A stretch of DNA of 64,000 bases from Linanthus parryae. Lineage: Eukaryota; Streptophyta; Magnoliopsida; Ericales; Polemoniaceae. The translations under genes and the position numbers were made by a program. Positions 22,746 through 34,230 of this stretch are shown here, in pieces. Below the pieces are notes generated by a model. The model ran no database searches, was not told where the DNA came from, and saw only the letters and a list, made by a program, of their open reading frames with translations. The stretch's first letter is position 1. Every line of letters starts with the position of its first letter. Location: assembly GCA_023055425.1 (NCBI GenBank), contig JALGPY010000001.1, positions 135,991,368 to 136,055,367 on the forward strand. Reading direction: 5' to 3'.

Positions 22746-24013
22746 TTGTTTAGGGCGGACCGGACCCCGGTCTCCGCCCGTTCAGAAATTTGAGAATTTG
22801 ATTCACCCACTGATCTTTCACTTCCAAGATTACTACCCACGGCTCCGAAGTCTAGCTGTCTGCCCTTCTTGTTTTTGAACACTTCAATCGCCGGTTTGTT
22901 TGTTGGAGGACTGAAAAGGGTTGTGGAACCCTTTCTTTTGGACTGTTCTCCATTAACCTGCTGCTGTATTGTTTTGTTCAAAGACTTAACCCGGTTTTGG
23001 ACCGAGTTTTGAAATTGTGAATCCTCCATATTATCTCCAACTCCCATAGGAGAACTAACTGTTATCATCGGGTCAGTCGTCTTCTCAGTATCCATCTCCT
23101 CCACTGGGTCATGGCCTGGTTGTATTGTCTGATTACTCGACTCAGTTTGCTGGGGGAGAGTTAAGTCCTCCTCATGAACAGTTTCTTCATTTACGTCCTC
23201 GACTTTGTCTGTCTGCATAGTGTCCTCCTGTTCTTGTTGCGTTTGCTCTTCACCCTCCTTCTTCTCTCTTCCTCTGCCCAGTGGTTTCCTAACTGCGTGA
23301 TACAGTAAGAAAGGTCCATATCCATGCTCAAGTTCCTCACGATTTGCGTCGGCAAACTCATCACAGCTTTTGCAATCGTGGGTTATTCTTCCACATAGAC
23401 TGCACAGAGAAGGAATCCTTTCGTATCTGAAATCAATCCAGCTATCAACATTATGGATCTTGACATGGATACCTCTAAGGAGAGGGTCATTGATGGGTAT
23501 TCGAACTCGAGCCCTAACATAGTTGCCATCCTCCCCTTCACTGTAGATCTTCTTGTCAATATCCACCACCTCTCCAATGCTATTTCCAATCTTTCGGGCA
23601 CCCTCCTCATTAACAAACTGTATAGGGAGGCCTAAGATCTGGATCCAAACATCAAACTTATCGAAAGCAACATCTTTTATGGGGTCCCCTAGATTCCAGG
23701 GTTGGAAAAGCAAAACCCTACGCTGGAAAATCCATGGACCTCCAGAAAAGACTCGATCTAACGAATTTTTATTCGGAAAACAGAACAAGAACGTATTAAA
23801 ATCGACTTCAAGAATAGAAATCTTATCTCCCTCGGACCAGATTCTTCTAAACATACCTCGCATGACCCCCGCATTAATCTTATCATCCGAAACGAACATT
23901 CCCAGCAAGCAGTGAGAAAACTTACGATCCGCTCTGTCACACTCCTCCTCATCAAAGATGACAAGCTGATTCTCCTTTGCTGTAAACTCAGTTGAGTTTC
24001 TGAAAGCCATCAA
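22742..24013 (-). CDS. LINE ORF1: nucleic-acid-binding protein with DUF4283-like region and zinc knuckle
   Basis: This 423-residue protein begins MMAFRN. Residues about 20-170 resemble the DUF4283 region of plant LINE and gag-like proteins, with LLGMFVSDDKIN, GGPWIFQRRVLLFQPWN and VWIQILGLPIQF. A zinc knuckle CSLCGRITHDC (CX2CX4HX4C type) lies at about 204-217. The C-terminal half is hydrophilic, with glutamate/glutamine-rich and lysine-rich stretches. ORF1 proteins of this class package LINE RNA. Its TGA stop overlaps the ATG of ORF2 in the tetranucleotide ATGA (22745-22742), so ORF2 is probably translated by termination and reinitiation. The frame is uninterrupted. Confidence 0.9.
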   Translation of the reverse strand: MMAFRNSTEFTAKENQLVIFDEEECDRADRKFSHCLLGMFVSDDKINAGVMRGMFRRIWSEGDKISILEVDFNTFLFCFPNKNSLDRVFSGGPWIFQRRVLLFQPWNLGDPIKDVAFDKFDVWIQILGLPIQFVNEEGARKIGNSIGEVVDIDKKIYSEGEDGNYVRARVRIPINDPLLRGIHVKIHNVDSWIDFRYERIPSLCSLCGRITHDCKSCDEFADANREELEHGYGPFLLYHAVRKPLGRGREKKEGEEQTQQEQEDTMQTDKVEDVNEETVHEEDLTLPQQTESSNQTIQPGHDPVEEMDTEKTTDPMITVSSPMGVGDNMEDSQFQNSVQNRVKSLNKTIQQQVNGEQSKRKGSTTLFSPPTNKPAIEVFKNKKGRQLDFGAVGSNLGSERSVGESNSQISERAETGVRSALNK

Positions 24014-24139
24014 TCCCTTCCGATCACTGTCTCGACCTTCTGCGCCGCTAGGGTTTCAAGCCGCTAGGGTTTTCTCTCCGAAACTGTCGGAGCACTCTAA
24101 AACTTAAAAATTTTTATCATTTTAATTGCGGACGTTTTT

Positions 24140-25724
24140 AAATGGATAAATATTAATAATATTGTCAATAAATCAATTCATTCCTTATGTTTCTCTTAAC
24201 CTCACAAGGGAAAAATAAAATGAAAATACAAATAATGTGATACAATCATACATTAAAACTTAAAATAATTTATTTCTTTCAAGAAATTAAATAATTTGAC
24301 TTCAAGACCTCATTCACACATAAAAAAAGAAAAAGATTGTGAAATAAATTTTCATTGCTGAACAAAAGTTGGAAATTTTTCTTTTAAACTAAAAGGTAGT
24401 AGTAATAAGTAACACACGATGAAAAAAATGGAAAGAAATCAGGTCAATTCAACTTTTCATAACGGAAACGTGATACTGATCTACGTTATAGGAAGATGAC
24501 TATTGCCGTAACAGTATAATAGAACTCAAAATTCAACGTTTCTTAGAATTAGAGCCACGATCAAGAATGAAAAATTTAACAAAAAGGCTAACATCATGAA
24601 AAAAATGTTATTTTCGTTTACAAATTATGCAACCATTAAATATTAACCATAGATAAGAATGGGTGGTCAAAATTCATCGATGAAAAATTTAAAATTGAGA
24701 AAAATCAGCCATGCAGTTGATTTAATGAAAAATTCAAATGAAAGATTACAATATTGAAACTTTAATGATCATAAAAATAATAAAATCAAACCTGCAAAAT
24801 AGAAAAAAGTAAATAATACGGTTGGTTTTTAAAACTTAATTTCAAAATATAACGACAGCAATTCTCAAAAATAATGTAGTGACATCATAAAGTTTAATAA
24901 GTTATTATTAATTATTAATTTATTCACCGATATATAACAATTTTCACTCTCATGCTATCCAATTAAGACACTGATATAACCGTAAATAATGAGGCAAACT
25001 CAACTGTTGCTGAACATGTTGTCATATGTTGAATTGCTAATCCATATCTTTTTTTATCGTTTACTTTGATGCAGATTTTGAAAGAAAACTTGAGTGAGTA
25101 ATTCGTATTAGAACTCAAATGTGTTTGGTATGTATTTTCAACGAAAAATATATACAATATCTTTGATTATATTGTCTATTTAATTTTGTTACCATTCAGT
25201 GTCTTGCACAATGATCATGTCAAATCTTTAAATCTGAATCTATTTTCAAGGAACATTTATCAATGTTGGAACTGCACACCTCTAAGTCGATTATTGCATC
25301 TTGTTCGTCAAGAAGACTTGTGAAACTCGCATAAACTACATTTATGTACTCTCACTTCTTAGTAAGAATGTTGTTCATTCATCTTCCTTATTTTTAAGAT
25401 TTATTTAATTTGATTTCTCAAAAAAAAAAGATTTATTTAATTTTATTTTCAATAATCATGTTGAAAAGTGAAAGTGCAAGTGAAATTAACCACAACTAAC
25501 TTTTAATTTTAATTTTAAAAATAAAATAAAATTAAAATAGCATAATAAAAGTTTAAAATTATTTATTTCATCAAGGTGAGTCTAATTTATTGAGAAATGC
25601 ATAGGATTTTTGTATTCTGATTTTCCATGAAAGAAATATATCAACAAACTTCGTTAACACTCCAATATTATGAAGAAAATAGCAAATTTCATTTATATCA
25701 TTAGCTAATTTAGTCGATCTAAGC
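24140..25724. other. AT-rich intergenic sequence, no feature recognised
   Basis: This sequence is AT-rich with only very short open frames and no motif or terminal-repeat structure. It is the flank between the LINE target site and element B. Confidence 0.6.
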
Positions 25725-25729
25725 GACCC

Positions 25730-26355
25730 TGTGCACAAGAGATTCCGGCAGGGAGACCTCCGTGTACACCGTACGTAGTGGATCAGGGATCGCACAGGAA
25801 GAATAGGGGTGTGTGTAGGGAGAGAGTAAGTCAATAGTAATGTCTGAGAGAGAGACAGAGGTTTGGCAGAGCTTCCGCGTATGGCAGTGTGTCCTCCTTT
25901 GTATGGAAAGGTTAACGATATATATATACTGGAGAACGTGACCGTTGTAGTGTGGTTAATGCGCCCATTAATGGCGGCTTAATTAGCTTAACCATAACGG
26001 CACGTTCGTCCGAGTATATAGGAACCGTTAGAGCACGTGGTGCGCGAGTACCGGAACCGTTACGAGGTTGACCGGGTTTGACCTGATTGACCGGGTTTAT
26101 GGAGCTCGTGCCATAAATCTCTCAAAACAGTTACTAAAGGTCGCGCGCGGGCTTGGCTCGCACGCGACAGGGCTTACTCTAGCCTCCAAACCACAAAGTC
26201 CCTACAAGTCCCGTGCAGTGGTATGCGAGGGCTCTGTCTCGCAGCCCCCACATGGATCAGCTCGGCTGGTGATCCTGTGTGTATGGAGCACAATATGGTG
26301 TGCTGGATGGCCGCCACGTGGCCGAGATCTGCCATGTCATAAAGCAGTATCTACA
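25730..26355 (-). repeat. 3' LTR of element B
   Basis: This 626-bp LTR begins TGTAGATACTGC and ends TTGTGCACA on the minus strand. It differs from the 5' LTR at two bases (one near 25834, one in the TGACC(T/G)GATTG block near 26078). A TATA run at 25918-25928 should set transcription start about 30 bp downstream on the minus strand, giving a U3 of about 430 bp. Confidence 0.97.
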
Positions 26356-26369
26356 TTAGCCCCCTTTCT
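26356..26369 (-). promoter_or_regulatory. Polypurine tract of element B
   Basis: On the minus strand AGAAAGGGGGCTAA lies directly against the 3' LTR. The same 14 bases stand at the same place in element A. This is the expected plus-strand primer. Confidence 0.88.
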
Positions 26370-27037
26370 GCGCGTGAAGGCTCATAGCTGTATAGGCTTC
26401 CATGCGCGGAAACCAACATGCGCGTCGTCGCCACGCACCAATTCAAATACGGGCAGGTTCAGCCCCCGTGCGTGTCATTATGACCTAAAACCCCTAGAGT
26501 CGTGCCGTCTGACCTTTAGGGTTTTAGGCGTGACGTCAGCCCGTCCTGTGATTGCGCGACACGACGGTGACGGTTGCGATTCGACTACTGAAGGGACGCA
26601 ACCCTTCATTCTTCTGGATAAATACCTTGTATCCCATTATTGCAAAGCATCACTTCTTTCTCTTAAAGTGAATGGTACCCGGAGATCTTCGAGAGCAGAT
26701 CCAGATAATCAATCACCAGTTCAGAACTGCAAATCGTATTCTCCAATTGTGTATATCCAAGCAAGCTTCAAGGAAACAAGGTTGGCCTCGTTTACTTTTG
26801 ATTCAAAATACCAGTGTTTGCCTTGAACCGCGTTGAATCTGTAAATCCATGAAATTTGTGAAGAGGCTTTTGATTTTTGAACCCGCTTCGTTTTAATCTT
26901 TCAACAATATCAACTCCCCAATTTCTGAAATCGGCACCGGAACTGTTTGCTTTGGTTTGCATAGATCTCAAATTCCAAAATTCAAACTGAAGTGTGGTGT
27001 GGTATTTCTCCCCCCTTTTTCTTGCCCTTTCGCAGGA

Positions 27038-30000
27038 ATGGCCAAGACAAGAGTAACCAGACCCGTCAAGGAAGATGAAGAGATGTCGGAGCTTCCGCAG
27101 GCTCTGTGGCGTAAAGCCCCCTTTCTGGGTGGGAAGGATTTTTATCATGCGAGGATAAAGGCGAAGAGAATGCCTGATCCTGTTCCTGTTGAGCAATTGC
27201 TGACGTTGACTCGCCCAGTTAACTCAGCCCTGCTCGAGTGGGTTGGTTCCGAGGATGTACTCCGATTGGGGATCGAGAACGGGCACTTCCCGTATACTGC
27301 GATTTCTACTCAAGCGTTCGTCCAGAAATTGGACTACATGGATGAGTGGATTGACCACGTGTTGGACCATCACGCCGAGACTCTTGATAAAGCCGGCATT
27401 TTCTTTGCTATCCGTGCTATGAAGGGTGCTGCCGTGAAGTTGGATCAGTCCATGCTTCTAGACCTTCTGTCCCGTTATTCGCCCGCGACTCACACGTTTC
27501 ATTTTGCTGAGTTCGAGGCTGCCCCCACACTCGAGGACGTTCAAATGCTGTATGAGCTTTCCCCCATGGGCGAGGTGGACCCCTTGAGCCACTTGAGGAC
27601 ATCTGCTGAAATGGCCTTGTACGCGCAGATGGAGGAGTGCCTAGCAGAGGTAAAGAAAATCTCTACTCGGTGGACCACTACGAAGCCTCTTCCGAACTGG
27701 CAGCTAGTGGATACGTCTGCGAAGAATACCTGGAACAAGTGGTTGCAGTACTTCTTCCGAGACTATGCGAACAGCAGCATCACTAAGAAGCTTTTGAGCG
27801 AGAACCCGGAGGCCGAGAATTATGTAGAGGGCAAGGGTTATCATTTAACCCTTTGTGCCTTTCTCTGTGCTTGGCTGTCGAGGTATCTGATTGATGGTCA
27901 TCCCCATGACGGGGTCTTCTACCATGTGCTGCCACTTGCTGTGAGGCTCGCTCTTGGCCAGAGAGTCGCACTCGGACCCTTGGTCCTGGGGACGCTATAT
28001 TACAGGCTGGATCAGCTGGTTCTGGCGATGAGGGAATCGCGTGGCCGCCTCGATGTTCTGACCTTCGTCAATATCAGCTTTTTGACAATGTGGGTTTTCG
28101 AGCGCTGGCCGTCTTATGCTCCAACTCCCCTCCCACTTGATAAGTGGTGTCCCCCAGGCGAGACAGAAGCGCGCAACAGCGGAAGGGCTGCGAGATGGTT
28201 TGGAGCAAGCAACACCAAGTGTACTTGGAGTTTGATATGCGACAAACGAAAGGAGTTTACCGCCAGGCCCTATGCCACACGCGTTGAGAATGTGCGGTGG
28301 TTCCCAAAGCTATACCCTTCCAAAGGTATGGTCTTGTCAGAAGACCTCCTCTTTGAAAAGGGACCGCATTTCCACGAGCGCTATCGTGAGTTCTTTTGTT
28401 GGTGTCTGCGAGGTTCCCTTCCTGCCCTTGCAGAGCATATTCGTGAGCTCGCGCCAAGGTATGAAAGGCTTACAGTGGATGTTGACCCCACTCGGGTCTC
28501 TCCTCAGTTTGGTTTTGATGCAGTGGCCCCATCGATCTGACCCCAGTCTATTATCAGAGGGTGCTACAAGCGTTTGCTGACAAAGGAGTGCAAGACGGTC
28601 CTTATGAGCAATCTTCCTTTTGAGCAGCCTGCGGGAACTCGCAAGGGTGGTTGTTCCCAGAACTGGATCGCATACTGGGTTGCCCAGCAAACGAGGATTG
28701 AGACGGAGGCGGCGGCGCAGCCAGGAAAGGCCCCCTTGATCAAGAGAAACTCCTTTCCGTTTCGCCCCAATTGCAGTTTGAGCGAGTCTGAGTATGGTTG
28801 CTACTCGCTGTGGGACCGCGAGAATCATTTGTGCCCCGATTTCATTCTGAAGGAGCAAGTCGACGCAATCAAGAAGGGTGACGCGCAGGTCATCAAATAT
28901 AGCAAGGCGTTTGCTGAGGTAAGCAATTTCCTTATGTGCTTTAAGCCTTTTGATTTCCTTGCGCTGATGCTTTTCGTTCTGTATTGTTCAGTGCCATGTG
29001 CGGAGGTTCGCAGCTGGTGATCGCTCCAAATCGCTGGTGGACACCATTGTTGCCACTAGAAGGAAGGGGGAGTCGTACCGGTTAGCATGGAGGATGGATG
29101 CCGAGGTCGAAACAAAAGTTCGCGGAGTCATGAACACTTTTGCTGACTCGCTGATAGACAACCCTCCGGCTCCGTCTCCTCCTCGAGATGACCCGTCCCC
29201 TCCAGCGACTGCGGCGCCGAGAGTGAAGAGACCTAGGCAAAAGGGAATTACGATTTCTTCCCCTAGGAGTGCTCCAACTTCTCCCCCAGTGAGGTCCCTT
29301 TCCATCAAGGACAAAGGCAAGGGTCGTATGCCCAGCAAAGTGCGAAAAGATCTCGCAGTTGAGACTTTCGTTCCATTCAACCAAGAGGAGGAAGAGAGAC
29401 AGGAGCCCCAGGCAAGTGATGAAGAAGAAGCAACAGTTGTGATGTGCGAGGAAGAATCAGGAGGTACTTCCGTCGCATCTCCTTGCCCTTTATCTAGACT
29501 TCTTTGTAGCTCTTTTCTTTGAACCAAATATGTATTCGCAGATGATGAAGCCGTTGGTGGCCTTGTGGCCAAGAGGCAAAAGAGAGATGCCTATTCTGGC
29601 ATTTCAGATGATCCTATAAGCGAGGATGTTCTTGCTGAATCCCGGAAGACAGCCGCGGAGGCTGCTGAAAGAAGAAGGCAGCGAGAGGAAGAGGAGCTCG
29701 AGCGTGTGAAACAGCGGAGCCTCGAGGAGCAGCATGTTGACGACTTAGTGCGTCCAGTTGGCGAGGAAGACGAGCTTCCCGAAGAAGTGGCTCCTCATGA
29801 GGAGGAAGATGAGGTTCCTGGAGAGGATGCAGCAGAGCTAGAGCAAGTCCAAGCGGACTTCGCAGAGATCGCAGGTGGCGATAAAGGTGAGATCTTCAAT
29901 CTCGCAGTTACTTATAGAGATGTAATTGTGGGTGCGTTAAAGCACGGTGTGTCAAAGCCTGACATTCGCCGTTGGTTGGTAAGAAAATGTGGAGAACCCT

Positions 30001-31311
30001 CAGGTAATTATTTTGAGTGATATGCGCATACTAGGCTGTAGCCACTTGAGGCAAAACCATGACTGGTTTACTCGCATCCCAGGTCACGCTTCTCTTAAAG
30101 ATTTGCTTAGTGAGGATACATTGATAGGGCACGGTTCCACGTCCCTAGTGTACGATGAGGATACCTCAATCCCACCTTCGCGTGGAGGTGCTTATTCTTA
30201 GCTTTAGTAAAGATAGCGAAATAACTTATAACACAAGTTACCTCACTTTATCGCATTTGGCATCGCAGGTCATGCTGAGGAACCTGAGCTGGAGCAGAGA
30301 AGTCAGCCTTCTGCATCCCATGTTCCAATTTCGAGCTCCCATACCGAGAAGCCCGTCGCAGCTACTGGACACGCAAGTGAGCATCTCGAGGATGTCATCG
30401 AACTCTCCGATGATGTCGAAGCTGATGCTGTGCCGATGGACGAAGGTGTCCGTACCGGTGGTGAGGAAGAAAGGACAAGTGATGCTAACATTTTCGCATC
30501 TGGGAGTGTCCTCCGCCCAGCGACTTCGGCTGTCCCTTCGCCTCCGGCGATGACTGAGCCAGAAGCACCTATTCCTGCGTGGAGCATTTCGGCCTCGCAG
30601 GTTGGGAATGTAGTCGCAGCTGGTGCGGCCTACACTCTTCCTCCTGACTATGAGAGGTTGGAGCTCGCAGCTGATAGGAGAGCTATGGAGCGAGGGCAGT
30701 CTTCGAACAACCCAGTGGCCCGCATCCCTTCTCTTCATGAAATTCTGGAAGGCACTGGTAAGTAAAGATTTACCGTTCGCACGTCGCATTATTTGCTTGC
30801 GAGTTCTGACATTATAACCATTTTTGATGTCTCAGGTTTGAAGCAAACCGATGTAGACTGGATGGTTCGAATGCGTCTCAGATACCCCCGATCGTTTGTG
30901 AGATCTCTGGAGATCGGACCTTTTGACAGGAGGCTATTCCTTACTGAAGCCATCTGGATACTGGAGCAGCTGTCTGCGGCTACACCTGCGACCATTTCGG
31001 CCCAGAGTGCTGAATTGCTGTGTGGCATGTGCCAAAATCTCCTGTTCAAAGTCCAAGGCAGGCTTGGTTTCAAATTCCTCAAGGACAGAGTTACACTGAT
31101 TCGCGCAGCTGTAACTTTGAATCTCGGTCACCAGAATCTCGCAGCTGAGATGCAGAAGGTGGAGCAGCAAAAGCAAAAGGTTGATGAAGCTTTGAAGCTG
31201 TATCATGAAATGAATGCCAAGTGCGAGCAACTGAAGCAAGAAGTGAAACAAGTGGAGAAGCTGAGCGAGCAGTTCGGGCCCCAAGACTCCTTGATCAAGA
31301 ACTTGTTTTGA
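27038..31311 (+). pseudogene. Antisense plant-mobile-domain-like gene of element B (spliced; one stop, one frameshift)
   Basis: Proposed exons are 27038-28918, 28992-29463, 29542-about 30187, 30269-30757 and 30836-31311. Most donors are standard (GTAAGC, GTAAGT) and acceptors end CAG/TAG, but the third donor (GTGCTT) is weak. The joined frame would give about 1,320 residues. Exon 1 holds the plant-mobile-domain-like region (LDQSMLLDLLSRYSPATHTF, TLEDVQMLYEL, MWVFERWPSYAPT). The middle is acidic and proline-rich. The last exon is a coiled coil (QKVEQQKQKVDEALKLYHEM). A TGA at 28538-28540 replaces a tryptophan codon present in element A, and an extra T near 30010-30016 shifts the frame. Exon 1 continues in frame after the TGA. 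The open coding structure across two copies suggests recent function. What it does is unknown; silencing interference or RNA binding would be guesses. Confidence 0.82.
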
Positions 31312-32780
31312 CTTTTCGAATTTTGAAAAGAAAACAGGAAAATGGCTGAGACATTAATGTAATGTTTTGAAACATTAATGTAATGTTGCTAGGGTTTCTC
31401 CCCCCTTTTTTTAACAACAGACAATGAGTTTGCCCGTTTTGCCCTTTTCGGGATTTGATTGGACATTTCTGTGCATATCCAATTATGACATCAGCAATTG
31501 ATTTTCTGCTTGATTTTCGCGCTAATTTCTCGGCAGATAAGCACGCTTCCGTTGGGAAGTCCATCCGAATCATGACTATCCGTCATTTATTAGGATACGC
31601 AACTGAATCGTCGTAGCCTTTAGTAGGGTAATTGATTGTTACCGCTTTTCAAGGCGTAAGTGATTGAACTTACCCTCTTTTTGAATTTTGCTGACTCATC
31701 TTAGGCTACCGAAGAGTCTCCACAGGGCCTATATAAACCCTGTCTTTGCCATTTGGGTTCTTCATCCCAAACATGTGCTTTGCCGTGAGTCCTTACGACT
31801 GCTGGCTTCAACGCTTGTTTTTCGTTGATTCATGGCAACTTCAAGTATTGAATCCTGAGTTTGCGCTTTGTGCTATAGAAATAGTTTCCAAGATCCACTT
31901 TATGAGGCTTATTGCTGTTTATAACCATCATAAAGAGGATGCAGATAATACCTCATGTGTATTCGAAGAAATTTCTTCGTGTATTATGTGTGCAGGTCAT
32001 GTTTCCGGCCGCCTCGTGGCGAGGTGCAGCGCCGAAGTGACCGTGCTACCGTCTCGTAATGAACGGCGGAATTCTCCTCCAGCATCCCTGGAGGAGGGTT
32101 TCTTGCCTCTTCGTTCTTGAACTCAGGAGGCTCGCCAATGCCCTTGTCTATCAGGACAAGGAACCCAGTACCAGAGGAATGACGGCTTCCCCTGTTTTGC
32201 ACGACTGCATGCGTCGGAACAGGTGGTTCCTCTGGTACATATCTTGATCAGACAGGGGTCTCGTCAGATCCTAAGATCTTTGGACGTAGATTCACCCATA
32301 TCTTGCTGCTAGGGATGTAGCGAATGGCGAGTTGATCTCTTCGCAGATACATCCTACTTGCTACCGATCTTTGGCCGCAGATCTGCGTATTGCACAGCCG
32401 GTGTTAGGACCATTGGGCTCATCCCTTTTCAGTTAGGATTCCCGCGATGTGTAACTTCGTGCTTGTAAGTTACTTTTCGGATGCATTGTAAGCCATGTTG
32501 GCTGCGTAGTTAGATTCGAGCTTTTCGCTTGTAAGCTGTTATCTAGACAGATAAATTGTAAGTCATTTGACCCATAATGATATATAGCTTTTGTATTATC
32601 TGCTCTTTGCAACAAAATACAATTTCGCATGCGTTTCGGCTTGTTTTGCCTTGCATAATGCCATGTAATGATTTCACATATGCGACGTCAATGCGCAGAT
32701 GTTTCGCTAGATCATTCGAGATCGTAATTTCGCAGCCGTGCCATCTTGACGGATGGGCTTGCAGGTGGTCGTTGTAAATC
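31312..32780. other. Noncoding region of element B downstream of the antisense gene
   Basis: This region is homologous to 2611-3987 of element A. Just after the stop lie two direct copies of a segment containing ACATTAATGT (31350-31386). A TATA-like box stands at 31730-31737 on the plus strand. A 124-codon open frame (31746-32120) is also open in element A, but it starts with TTG and shows almost only amino-acid-changing differences, so I do not annotate it as a gene. Confidence 0.6.
31730..31737 (+). promoter_or_regulatory. TATA-like motif conserved in both elements
   Basis: TATATAAA is followed about 10 bp later by CTGTCTTTGCCATTTGG. The same arrangement stands on the minus strand of element A at 3577-3570. 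If used, transcription would run antisense to pol through the tandem array. The reverse strand also reads TTTATATAGG, so the direction is uncertain. Confidence 0.35.
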
Positions 32781-34230
32781 GTATGAGATCACGTTCACAA
32801 CTTTGCTATCGTAACAGATAGTTTTTTAACAGATCAATTAAGATCATTGAGCGGTGCGAATTGCTATCATAGAAGATAGGCTTTATTAGAGAATTGCTTG
32901 AGATAGTTTCTCGCATGAATTGCTATCGCAGCAGATAGACCTTTAGAAGGTCTAGCAAGATGGTTCTGCAATTACGTTGCCATCGTAACAGACGGGCTTG
33001 GGTGATCAACTAAAATCACTTTGCGTATAAATTGCTATCGTAACAGATAGGCTTGAGAAGATCATATAAGATCGCATTTGTGTAAACCGCTATCGTGAGA
33101 GATAGGATTTTGATGATCGATTGAGATCGTTTTTGTATTTTGCTGCTATCGTAGGAGATAGGCTTTGGATGATCACTTAAGATCGCATTTGCATTGGTTG
33201 CCATCATAAGGGATGGGCTTTAGATGATCAATTAAGATCGCATTTATGTTGACTGCTATCGTGAGAGATAGGCTTTGGATGATCATTTAAGATCGCATTT
33301 GCATTGGCTGCCATCGTAAGGGATGGGCTTTAGATGATCAATTAAGATCGTATTTATGCTGACTGCTATCGTGAGAGATAGGCTTTGGATGATCATTTAA
33401 GATCGCATTTGCATTGGCTGCCATCGTAAGGGATGGGCTTTAGATGATCAATTAAGATCGTATTTATGTTGACTGCTATCGTGAGGGATAGGCTTTGGAT
33501 GATCACTTAAGATCGCATTTGCATTGGCTGCCATCGTAAGGGATGGGCTTTAGATGATCAATTAAGATCGTATTTATGCTGACTGCTATCGTGAGAGATA
33601 GGCTTTGGATGATCATTTAAGATCGCATTTGCATTGGCTGCCATCGTAAGGGATGGGCTTTAGATGATCAATTAAGATCGTATTTATGTTGACTGCTATC
33701 GTGAGGGATAGGCTTTGGATGATCACTTAAGATCGCATTTGCATTGGCTGCCATCGTAAGGGATGGGCTTTAGATGATCAATTAAGATCGTATTTATGCT
33801 GACTGCTATCGTGAGAGATAGGCTTTGGATGATCATTTAAGATCGCATTTGCATTGGCTGCCATCGTAAGGGATGGGCTTTAGATGATCAATTAAGATCG
33901 TATTTATGTTGACTGCTATCGTGAGGGATAGGCTTTGGATGATCACTTAAGATCGCATTTGCATTGGCTGCCATCGTAAGGGATGGGCTTTAGATGATCA
34001 ATTAAGATCGCGCTTGCTATCGTAAGAGATAGGCTTTGATGATCAATTAAGATCACGTTTGCGTTTGCTGCTATCGTAAGAGATAGGCTTTGATGATCTA
34101 TTAGGATCACGTTTGCGTTTGCTGCTATCGTAAGAGATAGGCTTTGATGATCAATTAAGATCGCAACTTGCTATCGTAAGAGATAGGCTTTGGTGGTCAA
34201 TTAAGATCGTATTTGTATTTGCTGATATTG
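32780..34230 (+). repeat. Tandem array of element B: 110-bp dimers in a 220-bp higher-order repeat
   Basis: Each roughly 55-bp monomer holds GATC-N6-GATC and a stem of the form CTATC-N6-GATAG or CCATC-N6-GATGG. From 33251 the unit GACTGCTATCGTGAG recurs at 33361, 33471, 33581, 33691, 33801 and 33911, exactly 110 bp apart. Odd and even units differ at fixed positions (GAGAGA/GAGGGA, ATTTAA/ACTTAA, TTATGTT/TTATGCT), giving a 220-bp repeat. Outer units are more diverged. The array sits at the convergence point of pol and the antisense gene. Confidence 0.95.

Larger units (their letters stand above)
18567..24123 (-). mobile_element. Full-length L1-type LINE with 16-bp target-site duplication
   Basis: This is a 5.56-kb non-LTR retrotransposon on the minus strand. 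It has a short 5' untranslated region of about 110 bp, ORF1 (24013-22742), ORF2 (22745-18603) and a 3' poly-A tail, seen as a T run at 18567-18581. The sequence AATTGCGGACGTTTTT occurs on both sides (18556-18571 and 24124-24139), so the tail and the duplication overlap in the T run. This is the signature of target-primed reverse transcription. Both ORFs are open over their full length, so the copy is young and may still be competent to move. Confidence 0.96.

Noticed and set aside
26068..26826. 252-codon frame crossing the LTR of element B (and 8758-9342 in A)
   Set aside because: It crosses the LTR/internal boundary, starts within the LTR and has no motif. Openness is expected from GC-rich, slowly diverging LTR sequence.
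31746..32120. 124-codon frame open in both elements (A: 3187-3561)
   Set aside because: It starts with TTG, and nearly all differences between the copies change the amino acid with about one silent change, the opposite of purifying selection. Only the upstream TATA-like motif was kept as a finding.
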